Origin: Lachnospiraceae bacterium
Lineage (GTDB): Bacteria > Bacillota > Clostridia > Lachnospirales > Lachnospiraceae
Reading direction: 5' to 3'
DNA: 64,000 bases
Assembly: GCA_021770345.1 (NCBI GenBank)
Contig: JAETRD010000003.1
Coordinates: 1-64,000 of the forward strand
Part shown: positions 7,701 through 16,275 of the stretch, piece by piece
Position numbering within the stretch: the stretch's first letter is position 1
How the letters are laid out: each line of letters opens with the position of its first letter
Translations under genes and position numbers: made by a program
The notes under the pieces: generated by a model
Databases searched by the model: none
The model's input: only the letters and a program-made list of their open reading frames with translations
Told to the model about the DNA's origin: nothing

Positions 7701-9506
7701 ATGGCAAAAGAATTATTAAAACGAAGCGAGGTAAAGGAAGAATTTACATGGAATCTGAGCGATATGTATGGCTCAGGGGAGGAGTGGGAAAAGTCTCTGG
7801 AAGAAGCGGAGCGCCTTACGGATGAGATTTCGACCTATGAGGGGAAAGTGACGGCTTGTGCCGCAAATCTGCTGCGCGTGCTTTCGCTGGGAGCGCAGGC
7901 AGAGCAAAAGCTGGATATGGCATATTCGTACTCGGCAAGGCTGCACGATCAGGACACGAAGGATGGCGCCAATCAGGCGATGAACCAGAAGGCGTTAAGC
8001 CGGTATATCGAGTACGGCAGCCGCACGGCGTTCGTGGTTCCGGAAATCCTCGCCGCCGAGGATTCCGTGATCGAGGCGTATCTGAATGAGGAACCAGAGC
8101 TTGCGCTCTACCGCATTCAGATTGCGGAGATTCAGCGGACAAAAGAACATTGCCTGTCTGCGGAGGCGGAAAAGCTGGTGGCGATGACAGGAGAGATGTC
8201 GGAGACCGCGAGCCAGGTCTATGGGATTTTAAATAATGCGGATTTTGTATTCCCGATGATTTCTGATGAGAACGGGGAGAAAGTCCGTCTGACAAACGGA
8301 AATTTTGTGCCGATGTTAGAGTCCGCGGACCGGAGAGTGAGAAAGGACGCGTTTACGAATTACTACAGCGTTTATAAGCAGTTCGCGAGCACGATTGCCG
8401 CGCTCTACGACGGCCAGGTAAAGCAGCAGATGTTTCACGCGCGCGCAAGAAAGTACGGTTCGACGTTAGAGGCTGCGGTGAATGCTAACAATGTACATCC
8501 GCAGGTATACCGCAATCTGATCGATACCGTGAATGACAATATGGACAAGATGCACCGCTATGTGAGAATACGCAGGAGATGTCTCGGTGTGGAGGAACTC
8601 CACATGTACGACATCTACACGCCGATGATCGCGGATGCGGCAAGGAAAATTCCGTTTGACGAGGCGAAGGAGACGGTGCTTAAGGCGCTTGCGCCGTTAG
8701 GTGAGGATTATGTCGCAAAGGTAAAGGAAGGTTTTGAAAACCGCTGGATTGACGTGTACGAGAATGAAGGCAAGCGCAGCGGCGCGTATTCTGCCGGTGT
8801 CTACGGCGTGCACCCGTATGTGCTCTTAAATCACAACGACACGCTGGACAATATGTTTACGCTGGCACACGAGATGGGACACGCGATGCATTCCTGGTAT
8901 TCAAATGAAAACCAGCATTTTATCTATTCCCAGTACAAAATATTTGTCGCGGAGGTGGCCTCGACCTGCAATGAGGTGCTGCTGATGCAGTACCTGCTGA
9001 AGAATACGGAGGACAAAAAGGAGCGTGCCTATCTGCTGAACCATTACCTTGACAGTTTCAAGGGAACCGTGTATCGCCAGACGATGTTTGCGGAGTTTGA
9101 GATGCAGACAAATAAAATGGCGGAGGAGGGCGAGAGCCTGACTGCGGACACCTTAAGCAGGCTGTACCATGAGTTGAATCGCAAATACTATGGGCCGGAT
9201 ATGAATTCCGACGACGAGATCGCGTATGAGTGGGCGAGAATCCCGCATTTTTACTACAATTTTTATGTGTACCAGTATGCGACCGGTTTCTCTGCTGCGG
9301 TGTCGATCGCGAACGCTATCCTTGCGGAAGGTGCCCCGGCGGTGGAGCGCTATAAGAAATTCCTCTCGGGCGGCTGCTCGAAGTCTCCGGTGGAGCTTCT
9401 CAAAATCGCAGGCGTCAATATGGAGGAGCCGAAGCCGATCCAGGATGCGCTTGACGTGTTCGGCGCGGTGTTAGACGAGCTTGAGGGACTGCTCGACGAA
9501 ATTTAA
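7701..9506 (+). CDS. pepF: Oligoendopeptidase F, M3 family zinc peptidase
   Basis: A cytoplasmic metallopeptidase that hydrolyses short peptides of about 7-17 residues. The 601-residue length is typical. The zinc site is intact: HEMGH at 390-394 supplies two His ligands and the catalytic Glu, and Glu418 in the EVASTCNE segment is the third ligand. The substrate-closing HFYYNFYVYQYATG motif lies near residues 514-527. The start at 7701 has AAAGGAAC upstream. It follows the unknown membrane protein in the same direction and ends before a 9-bp hairpin. Confidence 0.96.
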   Translation: MAKELLKRSEVKEEFTWNLSDMYGSGEEWEKSLEEAERLTDEISTYEGKVTACAANLLRVLSLGAQAEQKLDMAYSYSARLHDQDTKDGANQAMNQKALSRYIEYGSRTAFVVPEILAAEDSVIEAYLNEEPELALYRIQIAEIQRTKEHCLSAEAEKLVAMTGEMSETASQVYGILNNADFVFPMISDENGEKVRLTNGNFVPMLESADRRVRKDAFTNYYSVYKQFASTIAALYDGQVKQQMFHARARKYGSTLEAAVNANNVHPQVYRNLIDTVNDNMDKMHRYVRIRRRCLGVEELHMYDIYTPMIADAARKIPFDEAKETVLKALAPLGEDYVAKVKEGFENRWIDVYENEGKRSGAYSAGVYGVHPYVLLNHNDTLDNMFTLAHEMGHAMHSWYSNENQHFIYSQYKIFVAEVASTCNEVLLMQYLLKNTEDKKERAYLLNHYLDSFKGTVYRQTMFAEFEMQTNKMAEEGESLTADTLSRLYHELNRKYYGPDMNSDDEIAYEWARIPHFYYNFYVYQYATGFSAAVSIANAILAEGAPAVERYKKFLSGGCSKSPVELLKIAGVNMEEPKPIQDALDVFGAVLDELEGLLDEI

Positions 9507-9514
9507 AAAACAGT

Positions 9515-9543
9515 ATGCGGGCTGCCAGCAGGTAAGCCCGCAT
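9515..9543. terminator. Hairpin after pepF
   Basis: A perfect 9-bp stem ATGCGGGCT (9515-9523) with AGCCCGCAT (9535-9543), 11-nt loop, 9 bases after the pepF stop. It lacks a downstream T-run, so it may be a weak terminator or an mRNA 3' stabilising structure. Confidence 0.5.
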
Positions 9544-9631
9544 TGCATGTGCCGGGGATTCTTCGATGAACGTTCCTGAAATATACGGCGGCAGGCAGAG
9601 TTCTTGGAAATATCGTGCCGGAAAAGGTGTC

Positions 9632-9660
9632 TTGTCAGGTGTAAAGCAATGTGTTATACT
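9632..9660 (+). promoter_or_regulatory. nadB-nadC-niaR promoter with possible NiaR site
   Basis: TTGTCA (9632-9637), 17-base spacer, TATACT (9655-9660). The sequence GTGTCTTGTCAGGTGTA (9628-9644) overlapping the -35 contains TGTCTTG followed by TGTCA/TGT half-sites that resemble known NiaR (YrxA) operators. The operator call is inference, supported by niaR being in the same transcription unit. Confidence 0.65.
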
Positions 9661-9736
9661 GATATGGATTTTTAGAGAAACACGACGCAGAAACCTGCGG
9701 CAGAGCGCCTGCAGGTGAAAGAATCGAGGCCTGTTT

Positions 9737-10951
9737 ATGAATGATATGTATTGCGATGTGGTGATTGTGGGATGCGGCGTTGCGGGACTGTATGCCGCTC
9801 TGTGGCTCCCGTCGGATAAAAGGATTGTAATGCTTTCCAAGGAAGATTTGGCAAGCTGCGACTCTATGCTTGCACAGGGAGGCATCTGTGTCCTGCGGGA
9901 CGAGACGGATTATGATGCTTATTTTGAGGACACGCTGCGGGCAGGACATTATGAGAACCGCAGGGAGAGTGTGGAGCTGATGATCCGCGGAAGCAGATCC
10001 GTCATCGACCATCTGCTTGCGCTCGGCGTCCGCTTTGAGAGAAATGCGGACGGAAGCCTGGCCTACACCAGAGAGGGGGCCCATTCCGCACCGCGCATCT
10101 GCTTTCACAAGGATATCACGGGAAAGGAGATCACGTCGACGCTGCTTGCCCGCGTGCGGGAGCGGTCGAATGTCTCGCTTATGGAGTATACCGAAATGAC
10201 GGATATCCTGGTAGAAAAGGGAACCTGCCGCGGCGTGGCGGCAAAGACGCGGGACGGAGGGAGCCTGCATATTCATGCGGCGGACACCGTGCTCGCCACC
10301 GGCGGCATCGGAGGACTCTACGAGCATTCCACCAACTTTCCGCTGCTTACCGGCGACGGCTGCGAGGCGGCACGGCGGCACGGCGTAAAACTTGAGCACA
10401 TGGATTATGTGCAGATTCATCCGACCTGCCTCTACAGCACGAGACCGGGCAGAAGTTTTTTGATTTCCGAGTCGGCGAGAGGGGAGGGCGCCGTCCTCTT
10501 AAATCACAGAGGGGAGCGCTTTGTAGACGAGCTGCTTCCGCGCGACGTGGTGACAAAGGCGATCCATCAGGAAATGGAAAAGGAAGGGGTGCCGTTTGAA
10601 TACCTGTCCTTTGCAGCGGTGCCGGAAGAGACGATTCTGGGACATTTTCCGCATATTTTTGAGCGATGTCTTGCGGAAGGCTATGACATTCGAAAGGAAC
10701 CGGCGCCGATTGTCCCGGCACAGCATTATTTTATGGGCGGAATTTATGTAAATCGTGATTCCGCGACGACGATGGCGCATCTGTATGCGGTGGGTGAGAC
10801 CAGCTGCAACGGCGTCCACGGGAAAAACCGTCTCGCGAGCAACAGTCTGCTGGAGAGTCTGGTCTTTGCAAAGCGCGCGGCACACAAAATCACGGAAAAT
10901 CAGGAGAGGAGCGACACATATGAATCCAATTACAATGCAGCTTGTTGCTGA
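9737..10951 (+). CDS. nadB: L-aspartate oxidase
   Basis: NadB oxidises L-aspartate to iminoaspartate, the first step of de novo NAD synthesis, using FAD. The 404-residue protein begins with the FAD Rossmann motif VGCGVAGLYAA (about 12-22) and contains HPT, ESARGEGAVLL, LLPRDVVTKAI and the PAQHYFMGG segments of the succinate dehydrogenase/aspartate oxidase flavoprotein family. It is shorter than the roughly 540-residue enterobacterial enzyme because the C-terminal helical domain is missing, as is common in Clostridia. Its last 32 bases overlap nadC, so the pair is translationally coupled. No nadA is present in the window. Confidence 0.93.
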   Translation: MNDMYCDVVIVGCGVAGLYAALWLPSDKRIVMLSKEDLASCDSMLAQGGICVLRDETDYDAYFEDTLRAGHYENRRESVELMIRGSRSVIDHLLALGVRFERNADGSLAYTREGAHSAPRICFHKDITGKEITSTLLARVRERSNVSLMEYTEMTDILVEKGTCRGVAAKTRDGGSLHIHAADTVLATGGIGGLYEHSTNFPLLTGDGCEAARRHGVKLEHMDYVQIHPTCLYSTRPGRSFLISESARGEGAVLLNHRGERFVDELLPRDVVTKAIHQEMEKEGVPFEYLSFAAVPEETILGHFPHIFERCLAEGYDIRKEPAPIVPAQHYFMGGIYVNRDSATTMAHLYAVGETSCNGVHGKNRLASNSLLESLVFAKRAAHKITENQERSDTYESNYNAACC

Positions 10952-11774
10952 CAAATATATCCGCATGGCACTCGAGGAAGACATTCACAGCGAGGATGTC
11001 TCCACAAACGCGGTGATGCCTTCCTGCCGGAGAGGCGACGTACAGTTAATCTGCAAGGAGGACGGCGTGATCGCCGGACTGCAGGTGTTTGCGCGTGTCT
11101 TTTTTCTGCTGGACGAAAAGACAACGGTGGATTTTAAGGTGAAGGACGGAGATGCGGTGACAAAGGGACAGCTGCTCGGAGTCGTGACCGGCGACGTGCG
11201 CGTGCTGCTGTCCGGGGAGCGGACGGCGCTCAATTATCTTCAGCGCATGAGCGGGATTGCGACCTACACGCACCAGGTGGCACATTTGTTGGAGGGGACG
11301 AAAACCCGCCTTTTGGATACCAGAAAGACGACGCCGTGCATGCGTATTTTCGAGAAATATGCAGTGCGCGTCGGAGGCGGCTGCAATCACCGGTACAATC
11401 TTTCCGACGGCGTGCTTTTAAAAGACAATCATATCGATGCCGCGGGCAGCGTGCGTGCGGCGGTGCTTGCCGCAAAGGAATACGCGCCGTTTGTCCGCAA
11501 GATTGAGGTGGAGACCGAGAATCTCGACATGGTAAGGGAGGCCGTGGAGGCCGGAGCCGATATTATCATGCTGGACAATATGACGCCGGAGCAGATGGCG
11601 GAGGCCATCCGCGTGATCGACGGCCGTGCCGAGACGGAGTGCTCCGGCAACATCACAAAAGAGAATATCGAGACGATCACAAAACTTGGCGTCGACTATG
11701 TCTCGAGCGGCGCGCTGACACACTCGGCGCCGATTCTGGATATCAGCTTAAAGCATCTGCGCGTTTATGAGTGA
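10920..11774 (+). CDS. nadC: Nicotinate-nucleotide diphosphorylase (carboxylating)
   Basis: NadC converts quinolinate and PRPP into nicotinate mononucleotide, pyrophosphate and CO2. The start is the ATG at 10920 preceded by AGGAGAGGAG; it overlaps nadB by 32 bases. The product is 284 residues, the usual length, with the N-terminal alpha/beta domain and a C-terminal barrel carrying RTALNYLQRMSG, DTRKTTPCMR, VGGGCNHRYNLSD and LLKDNHI, which form the quinolinate and PRPP sites. The position between nadB and the repressor niaR supports the pathway assignment. Confidence 0.97.
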   Translation: MNPITMQLVADKYIRMALEEDIHSEDVSTNAVMPSCRRGDVQLICKEDGVIAGLQVFARVFFLLDEKTTVDFKVKDGDAVTKGQLLGVVTGDVRVLLSGERTALNYLQRMSGIATYTHQVAHLLEGTKTRLLDTRKTTPCMRIFEKYAVRVGGGCNHRYNLSDGVLLKDNHIDAAGSVRAAVLAAKEYAPFVRKIEVETENLDMVREAVEAGADIIMLDNMTPEQMAEAIRVIDGRAETECSGNITKENIETITKLGVDYVSSGALTHSAPILDISLKHLRVYE

Positions 11775-11819
11775 CGGCCGCGCGGGAAACCTTGTTTTTA
11801 TCGAAAGGGGGAGGCTCGC

Positions 11820-12380
11820 ATGGAGCGGGAACTGACCGGAGCGGACAGAAGAAAAAGATTAGTGTCCCTGATGCGGGAAGCAGGGCAGCCCTTATCGGGA
11901 GCAAAGCTCGGGCAGGCCACCGGTGTCAGCAGACAGGTGGTCGTGCAGGACATTGCGCTGCTGCGGACGGAGGGCTACTCCATCGTCTCGACGGCCCGGG
12001 GCTACCGCCTCGACGAAAACACGCAGGCGATGCGGCTGTTTAAGGTTTTTCACACAGACGCACAGGTGGAGGATGAACTGAACACGATTGTGGACAGCGG
12101 CGGTATGGTTCTTGAAGTCATGGTCAATCACCGGGTTTACGGGAAGGTGACGGCACCGCTGCGCATTGCAAACAGGAGGGATGTAAGGGCGTTTGTCAGC
12201 GATCTGAACACCGGGAAATCCACGCCGCTTCTGAATGTGACCGCGGGCTATCACTTCCACCGCATCTGTGCGGACTCGGAGGAAATCTTAGACGAGATTG
12301 CGGATGCGCTGCGCAGGAAGGGCTATCTTGCAGAGCTTCTGCCGTATGAGCAGGCGGCTTTTTCGGTGGAAGAAATTTGA
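11820..12380 (+). CDS. niaR: NAD biosynthesis repressor NiaR
   Basis: NiaR (YrxA) represses NAD synthesis and niacin uptake genes when nicotinic acid is available. The 186-residue protein has an N-terminal winged helix-turn-helix (about 8-65, with SGAKLGQATGVSRQVVVQDI as the DNA-reading part) and a C-terminal 3H domain that binds the ligand; the conserved His residues are seen in VFHTD, VNHRVYGK and GYHFHR. The ATG has GGGGGAGG upstream. It is the third gene of the nadB-nadC unit, so autoregulation through the promoter at 9632-9660 is likely. Confidence 0.92.
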   Translation: MERELTGADRRKRLVSLMREAGQPLSGAKLGQATGVSRQVVVQDIALLRTEGYSIVSTARGYRLDENTQAMRLFKVFHTDAQVEDELNTIVDSGGMVLEVMVNHRVYGKVTAPLRIANRRDVRAFVSDLNTGKSTPLLNVTAGYHFHRICADSEEILDEIADALRRKGYLAELLPYEQAAFSVEEI

Positions 12381-12404
12381 CAAACGTGCCGTTTATGGTA
12401 AACT
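12377..12404 (+). promoter_or_regulatory. Promoter of the GtrII-like gene
   Basis: TTGACA (12377-12382), 16-base spacer and TAAACT (12399-12404) preceded by TG at -15/-14 (TGGTAAACT). It overlaps the niaR stop codon and argues that the following gene begins at 12440, not at 12377. Confidence 0.55.
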
Positions 12405-12439
12405 ATATAAAACACGGACAGGATAGGAGAACAGACAGA

Positions 12440-14038
12440 ATGACAAAAGCAAAAACTCCTTCGGATTGTATCAGGGAGCTGTATCAGAGGATTTCATTCC
12501 AGCAGAAAGCGGCTTTTGCCGCCGCGGTTCTTGTAGGCCTTGCGGCGCATTTATATCAGTTTACCAACAAATTATACAATTACGACGAGCTTGTGAACAC
12601 GCCGGGCGGCTATGGCATCGGAGCGGAACTCGGAAGATGGTTTCTGCAGCTGATGGCAAAGGTTGTCTCGGCTGTTTTTCGTGGAAATTATTCGCTGCCG
12701 CTTCTGACAGGGCTTCTCTCGCTGCTGCTTTTCGCGGTCGCCGCGATGCTTCTGGTGGACATGTTTGACGTGAAGGACGGCCTTGCGGCGGCGCTTATCG
12801 GGGGAATTTCCGTTGCGTTTCCGTCGGTGACCTGCATGTATTTTTTTATGTTTACGGCGATCTTTTATGCCATCGGCCATTTTATGAGTATTCTTGCGGC
12901 GTATCTGGTGATCAGGTATCCGAAAAATATTCCGGCGCATCTTGCGGCGGTTCTGCTTTTGGCCTGCTCCCTGGGGACCTACCAGGCGTATTTCCCGAGC
13001 ACCGTCTGTATTTTTCTGATTTCGGTGATTCTGCTCTGCGCATTTTCAAAGGAAACGGAGTCGTGGAAATACATATTTTTTACGGCGCTGCGCTATCTGG
13101 CCGTGCTTTTTGCGGGGCTTGCGGTGTACTTTGCGGCAAATAAACTGTTCCAGCGGCTCTGGAATGTGAGCTCCGTCAGCTATCAGGGGATGGATACCAT
13201 GGGGCATATTACGGCGGCGCAGCTGATCGCGTCGGTAAAGCTCTGCTACCAAAATTTTGCGCAGCTGTTCTCGGAGAATCTGATGGGGTTGTCTCCGATT
13301 GCGGCGTTTCGGAAAGCGGTGCTTGTTGCGGTGCTCGCCACGCTGATTGGCATAGCGGCAAACGCCGTGGTGCGCAGGCGGGAGATTGTCAAAAATATCT
13401 TTCTGGCGATCGGAATCGTGCTGCTGCCGGTTGCGATGTTTCTGGTAATTATCATGGCACCCGACAGCTATGTGTATGCGCTGATGGTTTATCCGGCGGT
13501 CTTCCTTCTGATTTTTCCCGTCGTGTGGGCGGATGCTTTTTTTGCGAAAACAAATCTGCACATTTTGCTGCGCGCGGGGATGCAGTGGGTTGCGGCGCTC
13601 ATGTCCGTGGCGGTCATCGGCGTGTATATCTGGTTTGCAAACGGCTGCTATATGGGACTGGAATACACGAAATATCACGATCTCTCGTATTATCAGGCGA
13701 TTGTCACCCAGATCAAAAGCCTCCCCGGGTATTCGAGCAAGATGCCGGTCATATTTGTCGGCATGGACCAGCCGGATGACGATACGGACGAGGCCGGCAG
13801 CCTCGTCGGAAAAGTATTTCAGATGGACGGGAAATCGGAAACGAATATCGGCGGCAACATGAAGTTTTTTATCATGAGCCAATATCTCGGATTTACGCCG
13901 GAATTCGGAACTTATGAGGAAGTCCGGGCATGGATGGAGCGGGAGGAAGTCAGGGAGATGCCCGGCTATCCCGAGGACGGTGCCATCCGGGTCATTGACG
14001 GGACGGTCGTTGTAAAGATGTCGGATTACGAGTTGTAG
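12440..14038 (+). CDS. GtrII-like glucosyltransferase domain membrane protein
   Basis: A 532-residue polytopic membrane protein with roughly 11 hydrophobic segments and an extracytoplasmic C-terminal domain (about 400-532). The N-terminal NYDELVNTPGGYGIGAELGRWFL block, with acidic residues on the first external loop followed by ELGRW, matches the glucosyltransferase GtrII family (PF14264). Family members transfer sugars from a lipid carrier to cell-surface glycans. The ATG at 12440 has AGGAGA upstream; an earlier in-frame start would lie on the promoter. No other glycan genes adjoin it, so the acceptor is unknown and the enzyme name is from family resemblance only. Confidence 0.75.
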   Translation: MTKAKTPSDCIRELYQRISFQQKAAFAAAVLVGLAAHLYQFTNKLYNYDELVNTPGGYGIGAELGRWFLQLMAKVVSAVFRGNYSLPLLTGLLSLLLFAVAAMLLVDMFDVKDGLAAALIGGISVAFPSVTCMYFFMFTAIFYAIGHFMSILAAYLVIRYPKNIPAHLAAVLLLACSLGTYQAYFPSTVCIFLISVILLCAFSKETESWKYIFFTALRYLAVLFAGLAVYFAANKLFQRLWNVSSVSYQGMDTMGHITAAQLIASVKLCYQNFAQLFSENLMGLSPIAAFRKAVLVAVLATLIGIAANAVVRRREIVKNIFLAIGIVLLPVAMFLVIIMAPDSYVYALMVYPAVFLLIFPVVWADAFFAKTNLHILLRAGMQWVAALMSVAVIGVYIWFANGCYMGLEYTKYHDLSYYQAIVTQIKSLPGYSSKMPVIFVGMDQPDDDTDEAGSLVGKVFQMDGKSETNIGGNMKFFIMSQYLGFTPEFGTYEEVRAWMEREEVREMPGYPEDGAIRVIDGTVVVKMSDYEL

Positions 14039-14052
14039 GAAAGGGCTTTTTC

Positions 14053-14081
14053 TTGACTTACCCCGAAATTAGATTTATAAT
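14053..14081 (+). promoter_or_regulatory. Promoter of the yicC-remA-gmk-rpoZ operon
   Basis: TTGACT (14053-14058), 17-base spacer, perfect TATAAT (14076-14081), ending 55 bases upstream of yicC. Confidence 0.8.
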
Positions 14082-14136
14082 ATATTCGCTTGTGCATCAG
14101 TGTTTTATCCACACAGTTCCATACAGGAGAAAATGA

Positions 14137-15015
14137 ATGATTAAGAGTATGACCGGCTTCGGCCGCTGCGAGATAAGCGACGGAAACCGAAAATTTACCG
14201 TGGAGATCAAATCCGTAAATCACCGGTACCTTGACCTGAATATCAAGCTTCCCCGGAAATTCAATCTCTTTGAGAACGATATCCGGAATCTGCTCAGGGA
14301 GTATATGGAGCGCGGAAAGGCGGACGTGTTTATTTCCTGCGAGGATCGCACCGAAGAGAATTTTTCTCTGCGCTATAACGAGGAGATCGCGGCTCAGTAT
14401 ATGGGCTATCTGAACGGGATGGCAGAGCGGTTCGATATCGAGAACGATGTGAGAGTGAGCACATTGTCCCGCTATCCGGAGGTCTTTGTGATGGAGGAAC
14501 AGGACGTGGACGAAAAGAAACTGTGGCCGCCTCTTGAGCGGGCAGTCCGCGGCGCCTGTGAGCAGTTCGTGGAAAGCCGCAGGAAAGAGGGCGAACATTT
14601 GCGGCAGGATTTGTTTGACAAGCTGGATGATATGCAGACCTGCGTCGACTTCATTGAGAAGCGTTCCCCGCAGGTGGTCACGGAATACCGCGGCCGTCTC
14701 GAAGAGAAGGTGAGGGAGCTTTTGGAGAACCGGCAGTTTGAGGAGGGGCGGATTGCGGCGGAGGTTGTGATTTTCGCCGATAAGATCTGCGTGGACGAGG
14801 AGACCGTGCGGCTGCGCAGCCACATTAAGAGCACAAGGGAAGCGCTTGCGGCAGGCGGAAGTATTGGCCGTAAACTGGACTTTATCGCACAGGAGATGAA
14901 CCGCGAGGCGAACACGATTCTCTCAAAGACCAACGATCTCGAGATATCCGATACGGGAATTAACCTGAAGACAAATATCGAGAAGGTACGGGAACAGATT
15001 CAGAATATCGAATAG
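14137..15015 (+). CDS. yicC: YicC family endoribonuclease
   Basis: A 292-residue protein beginning MIKSMTGFGRCE, the near-invariant N-terminus of the YicC/YloC family, and ending in the DUF1732 domain with the EMNREANTILSKTNDLEIS motif. Family members have been shown to be oligomeric, metal-dependent endoribonucleases; the physiological substrate is not settled. AGGAGA precedes the ATG. It heads the conserved Firmicutes unit yicC-remA-gmk-rpoZ, the same order as yloC-remA-gmk-rpoZ in Bacillus, with remA 8 bases downstream. Confidence 0.93.
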   Translation: MIKSMTGFGRCEISDGNRKFTVEIKSVNHRYLDLNIKLPRKFNLFENDIRNLLREYMERGKADVFISCEDRTEENFSLRYNEEIAAQYMGYLNGMAERFDIENDVRVSTLSRYPEVFVMEEQDVDEKKLWPPLERAVRGACEQFVESRRKEGEHLRQDLFDKLDDMQTCVDFIEKRSPQVVTEYRGRLEEKVRELLENRQFEEGRIAAEVVIFADKICVDEETVRLRSHIKSTREALAAGGSIGRKLDFIAQEMNREANTILSKTNDLEISDTGINLKTNIEKVREQIQNIE

Positions 15016-15023
15016 AGGTTACT

Positions 15024-15293
15024 ATGGCTGGGTTAATCAACATTGGATTTGGCAACATGGTAAATACCGATAAGATCATCAGTATTATTTCTTCCGATTC
15101 GGCGCCCGCAAAGCGCCTGATCCAAAAGGGAAAAGAGCAGGAGAGCCTGATCGACGCCACGCAGGGGAGAAGGACCAAGAGTGTCATATTCACGGAACAA
15201 AATAAAATCATATTGTCGGCACTGCAGCCGGAGACGCTGGCAGGCAGATTCAACGGCAGTACAGCAGAGGTTTGTGATGACGCAAAAGACTAG
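15024..15293 (+). CDS. remA: RemA family DNA-binding regulator (DUF370)
   Basis: An 89-residue member of the RemA/DUF370 family. In Bacillus subtilis RemA is a ring-forming DNA-binding protein that activates extracellular-matrix and osmoprotection genes. The family block NIGFGNMVNTDKIISIISSD and the ATQGRRTKSVIF segment are intact. It is preceded by GAGG and overlaps gmk by 17 bases, consistent with coupling in the operon. What it regulates in a clostridial cell is unknown. Confidence 0.93.
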   Translation: MAGLINIGFGNMVNTDKIISIISSDSAPAKRLIQKGKEQESLIDATQGRRTKSVIFTEQNKIILSALQPETLAGRFNGSTAEVCDDAKD

Positions 15294-15927
15294 AGGAATA
15301 TTAACGGTTGTATCCGGCTTTTCCGGTGCCGGAAAAGGCACGATCATGAAAGAGCTGATGAACGCGCACGGCGAGCGGTATGCGCTGTCGATTTCGGCGA
15401 CGACGAGAGCTCCGAGACCCGGGGAGACAGACGGAACGGAATACTTTTTCCGCAGCCGGGAAGAATTTGAACAGATGATCGCCGACGGTGCTCTGATCGA
15501 GTATGCGGAGTATGTCGGCAACTACTACGGAACGCCCCGCGCCTATGTGGAAGAACAGCTGTCCGCCGGCAGGGACGTGATCTTAGAGATTGAGATTCAG
15601 GGAGCCCTGAAGGTGAAGCAGCGTTTCCCGGACACACTGCTTTTGTTTGTCACACCGCCGAGCGCGGCCATATTGAAGGAACGGCTGACCGGCAGAGGCA
15701 CCGAGACGGCAGACGTGATCGAATCGCGTCTTGTGCGGGCCGCAGAGGAGATCCGCGGTATCGAGGCCTACGATTATCTGATTGTCAACGACAAACTCCC
15801 GGAGTGCGTAAAGGAGGTTCATCAGATTATCTCCAACGAGCATTACCGCATTTCGCGCAACGCATCGTTTATTGAGGAAATGCGCCGGGAATTAGACATG
15901 TTTTCAAAAAAATCAAGTAATATTTAA
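15277..15927 (+). CDS. gmk: Guanylate kinase
   Basis: Phosphorylates GMP to GDP with ATP. The product from the ATG at 15277 is 216 residues, with the P-loop GFSGAGKGT at 14-22, the GMP-binding SATTRAPRPGETDGTEYFF segment and the YGTP and EIEIQGA motifs. The start lies inside remA, preceded by AGAGG; starting further upstream would give an N-terminus foreign to the family. rpoZ follows 17 bases later, the same pairing seen across Firmicutes and Proteobacteria. Confidence 0.97.
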   Translation: MTQKTRGILTVVSGFSGAGKGTIMKELMNAHGERYALSISATTRAPRPGETDGTEYFFRSREEFEQMIADGALIEYAEYVGNYYGTPRAYVEEQLSAGRDVILEIEIQGALKVKQRFPDTLLLFVTPPSAAILKERLTGRGTETADVIESRLVRAAEEIRGIEAYDYLIVNDKLPECVKEVHQIISNEHYRISRNASFIEEMRRELDMFSKKSSNI

Positions 15928-15944
15928 ATAAAGGAGAGAGTACC

Positions 15945-16196
15945 ATGATACATCCGTCTTATGTGGAGTTAATGAAGGTCGTAAATAATGATCTTGAAAT
16001 CGGAGAGGAGCCGGTGATCAACAGCCGCTATTCCATCGTGATTGCGACCGCAAAGCGGGCGCGCCAGATTATCGCCGGAGATGACCCGATGGCCGATAAG
16101 ATTACCTGCGCAAAACCGCTGTCTATCGCGGTGGAGGAACTCTACGAATCGAAGGTAAAGATTGTTCCCGAAGGTGCGGAACAGGACGACGACTAG
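15945..16196 (+). CDS. rpoZ: RNA polymerase omega subunit
   Basis: An 83-residue omega subunit that helps assemble beta' in RNA polymerase. The conserved NSRYSIVIATAKRARQI helix and the KPLSIAVEELYE segment are present, followed by an acidic tail ending in DDD. AAGGAGAG precedes the ATG. A rho-independent terminator follows 26 bases after the stop, ending the yicC operon. Confidence 0.96.
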   Translation: MIHPSYVELMKVVNNDLEIGEEPVINSRYSIVIATAKRARQIIAGDDPMADKITCAKPLSIAVEELYESKVKIVPEGAEQDDD

Positions 16197-16222
16197 CGTA
16201 ATTGCAGAACCCCAGGAGAAAG

Positions 16223-16253
16223 AAAGGATGAGAAAACAAGACTCATCCTTTTT
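16223..16253 (+). terminator. Terminator after rpoZ
   Basis: AAAGGATGAG (16223-16232) and CTCATCCTTT (16242-16251) form a perfect 10-bp stem with a 9-nt loop, running into a T-run. It lies between rpoZ and rimO, and argues against starting rimO at the ATG at 16228 within the stem. Confidence 0.88.
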
Positions 16254-16275
16254 AGCGTTAGAAAGAGAGAAATTC

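Noticed and set aside
9635..10420. 261-residue minus-strand frame over nadB
   Set aside because: nadB is a clear flavoprotein gene with a promoter; the antisense frame has no family features.
12377..12439. Earlier start for the GtrII-like gene
   Set aside because: It coincides with the -35 box of the gene's own promoter and lacks a ribosome site.
13046..13882. 278-residue minus-strand frame over the GtrII-like gene
   Set aside because: Antisense shadow caused by codon bias; composition is implausible (many His, Arg, Gln) and there is no ribosome site or motif.
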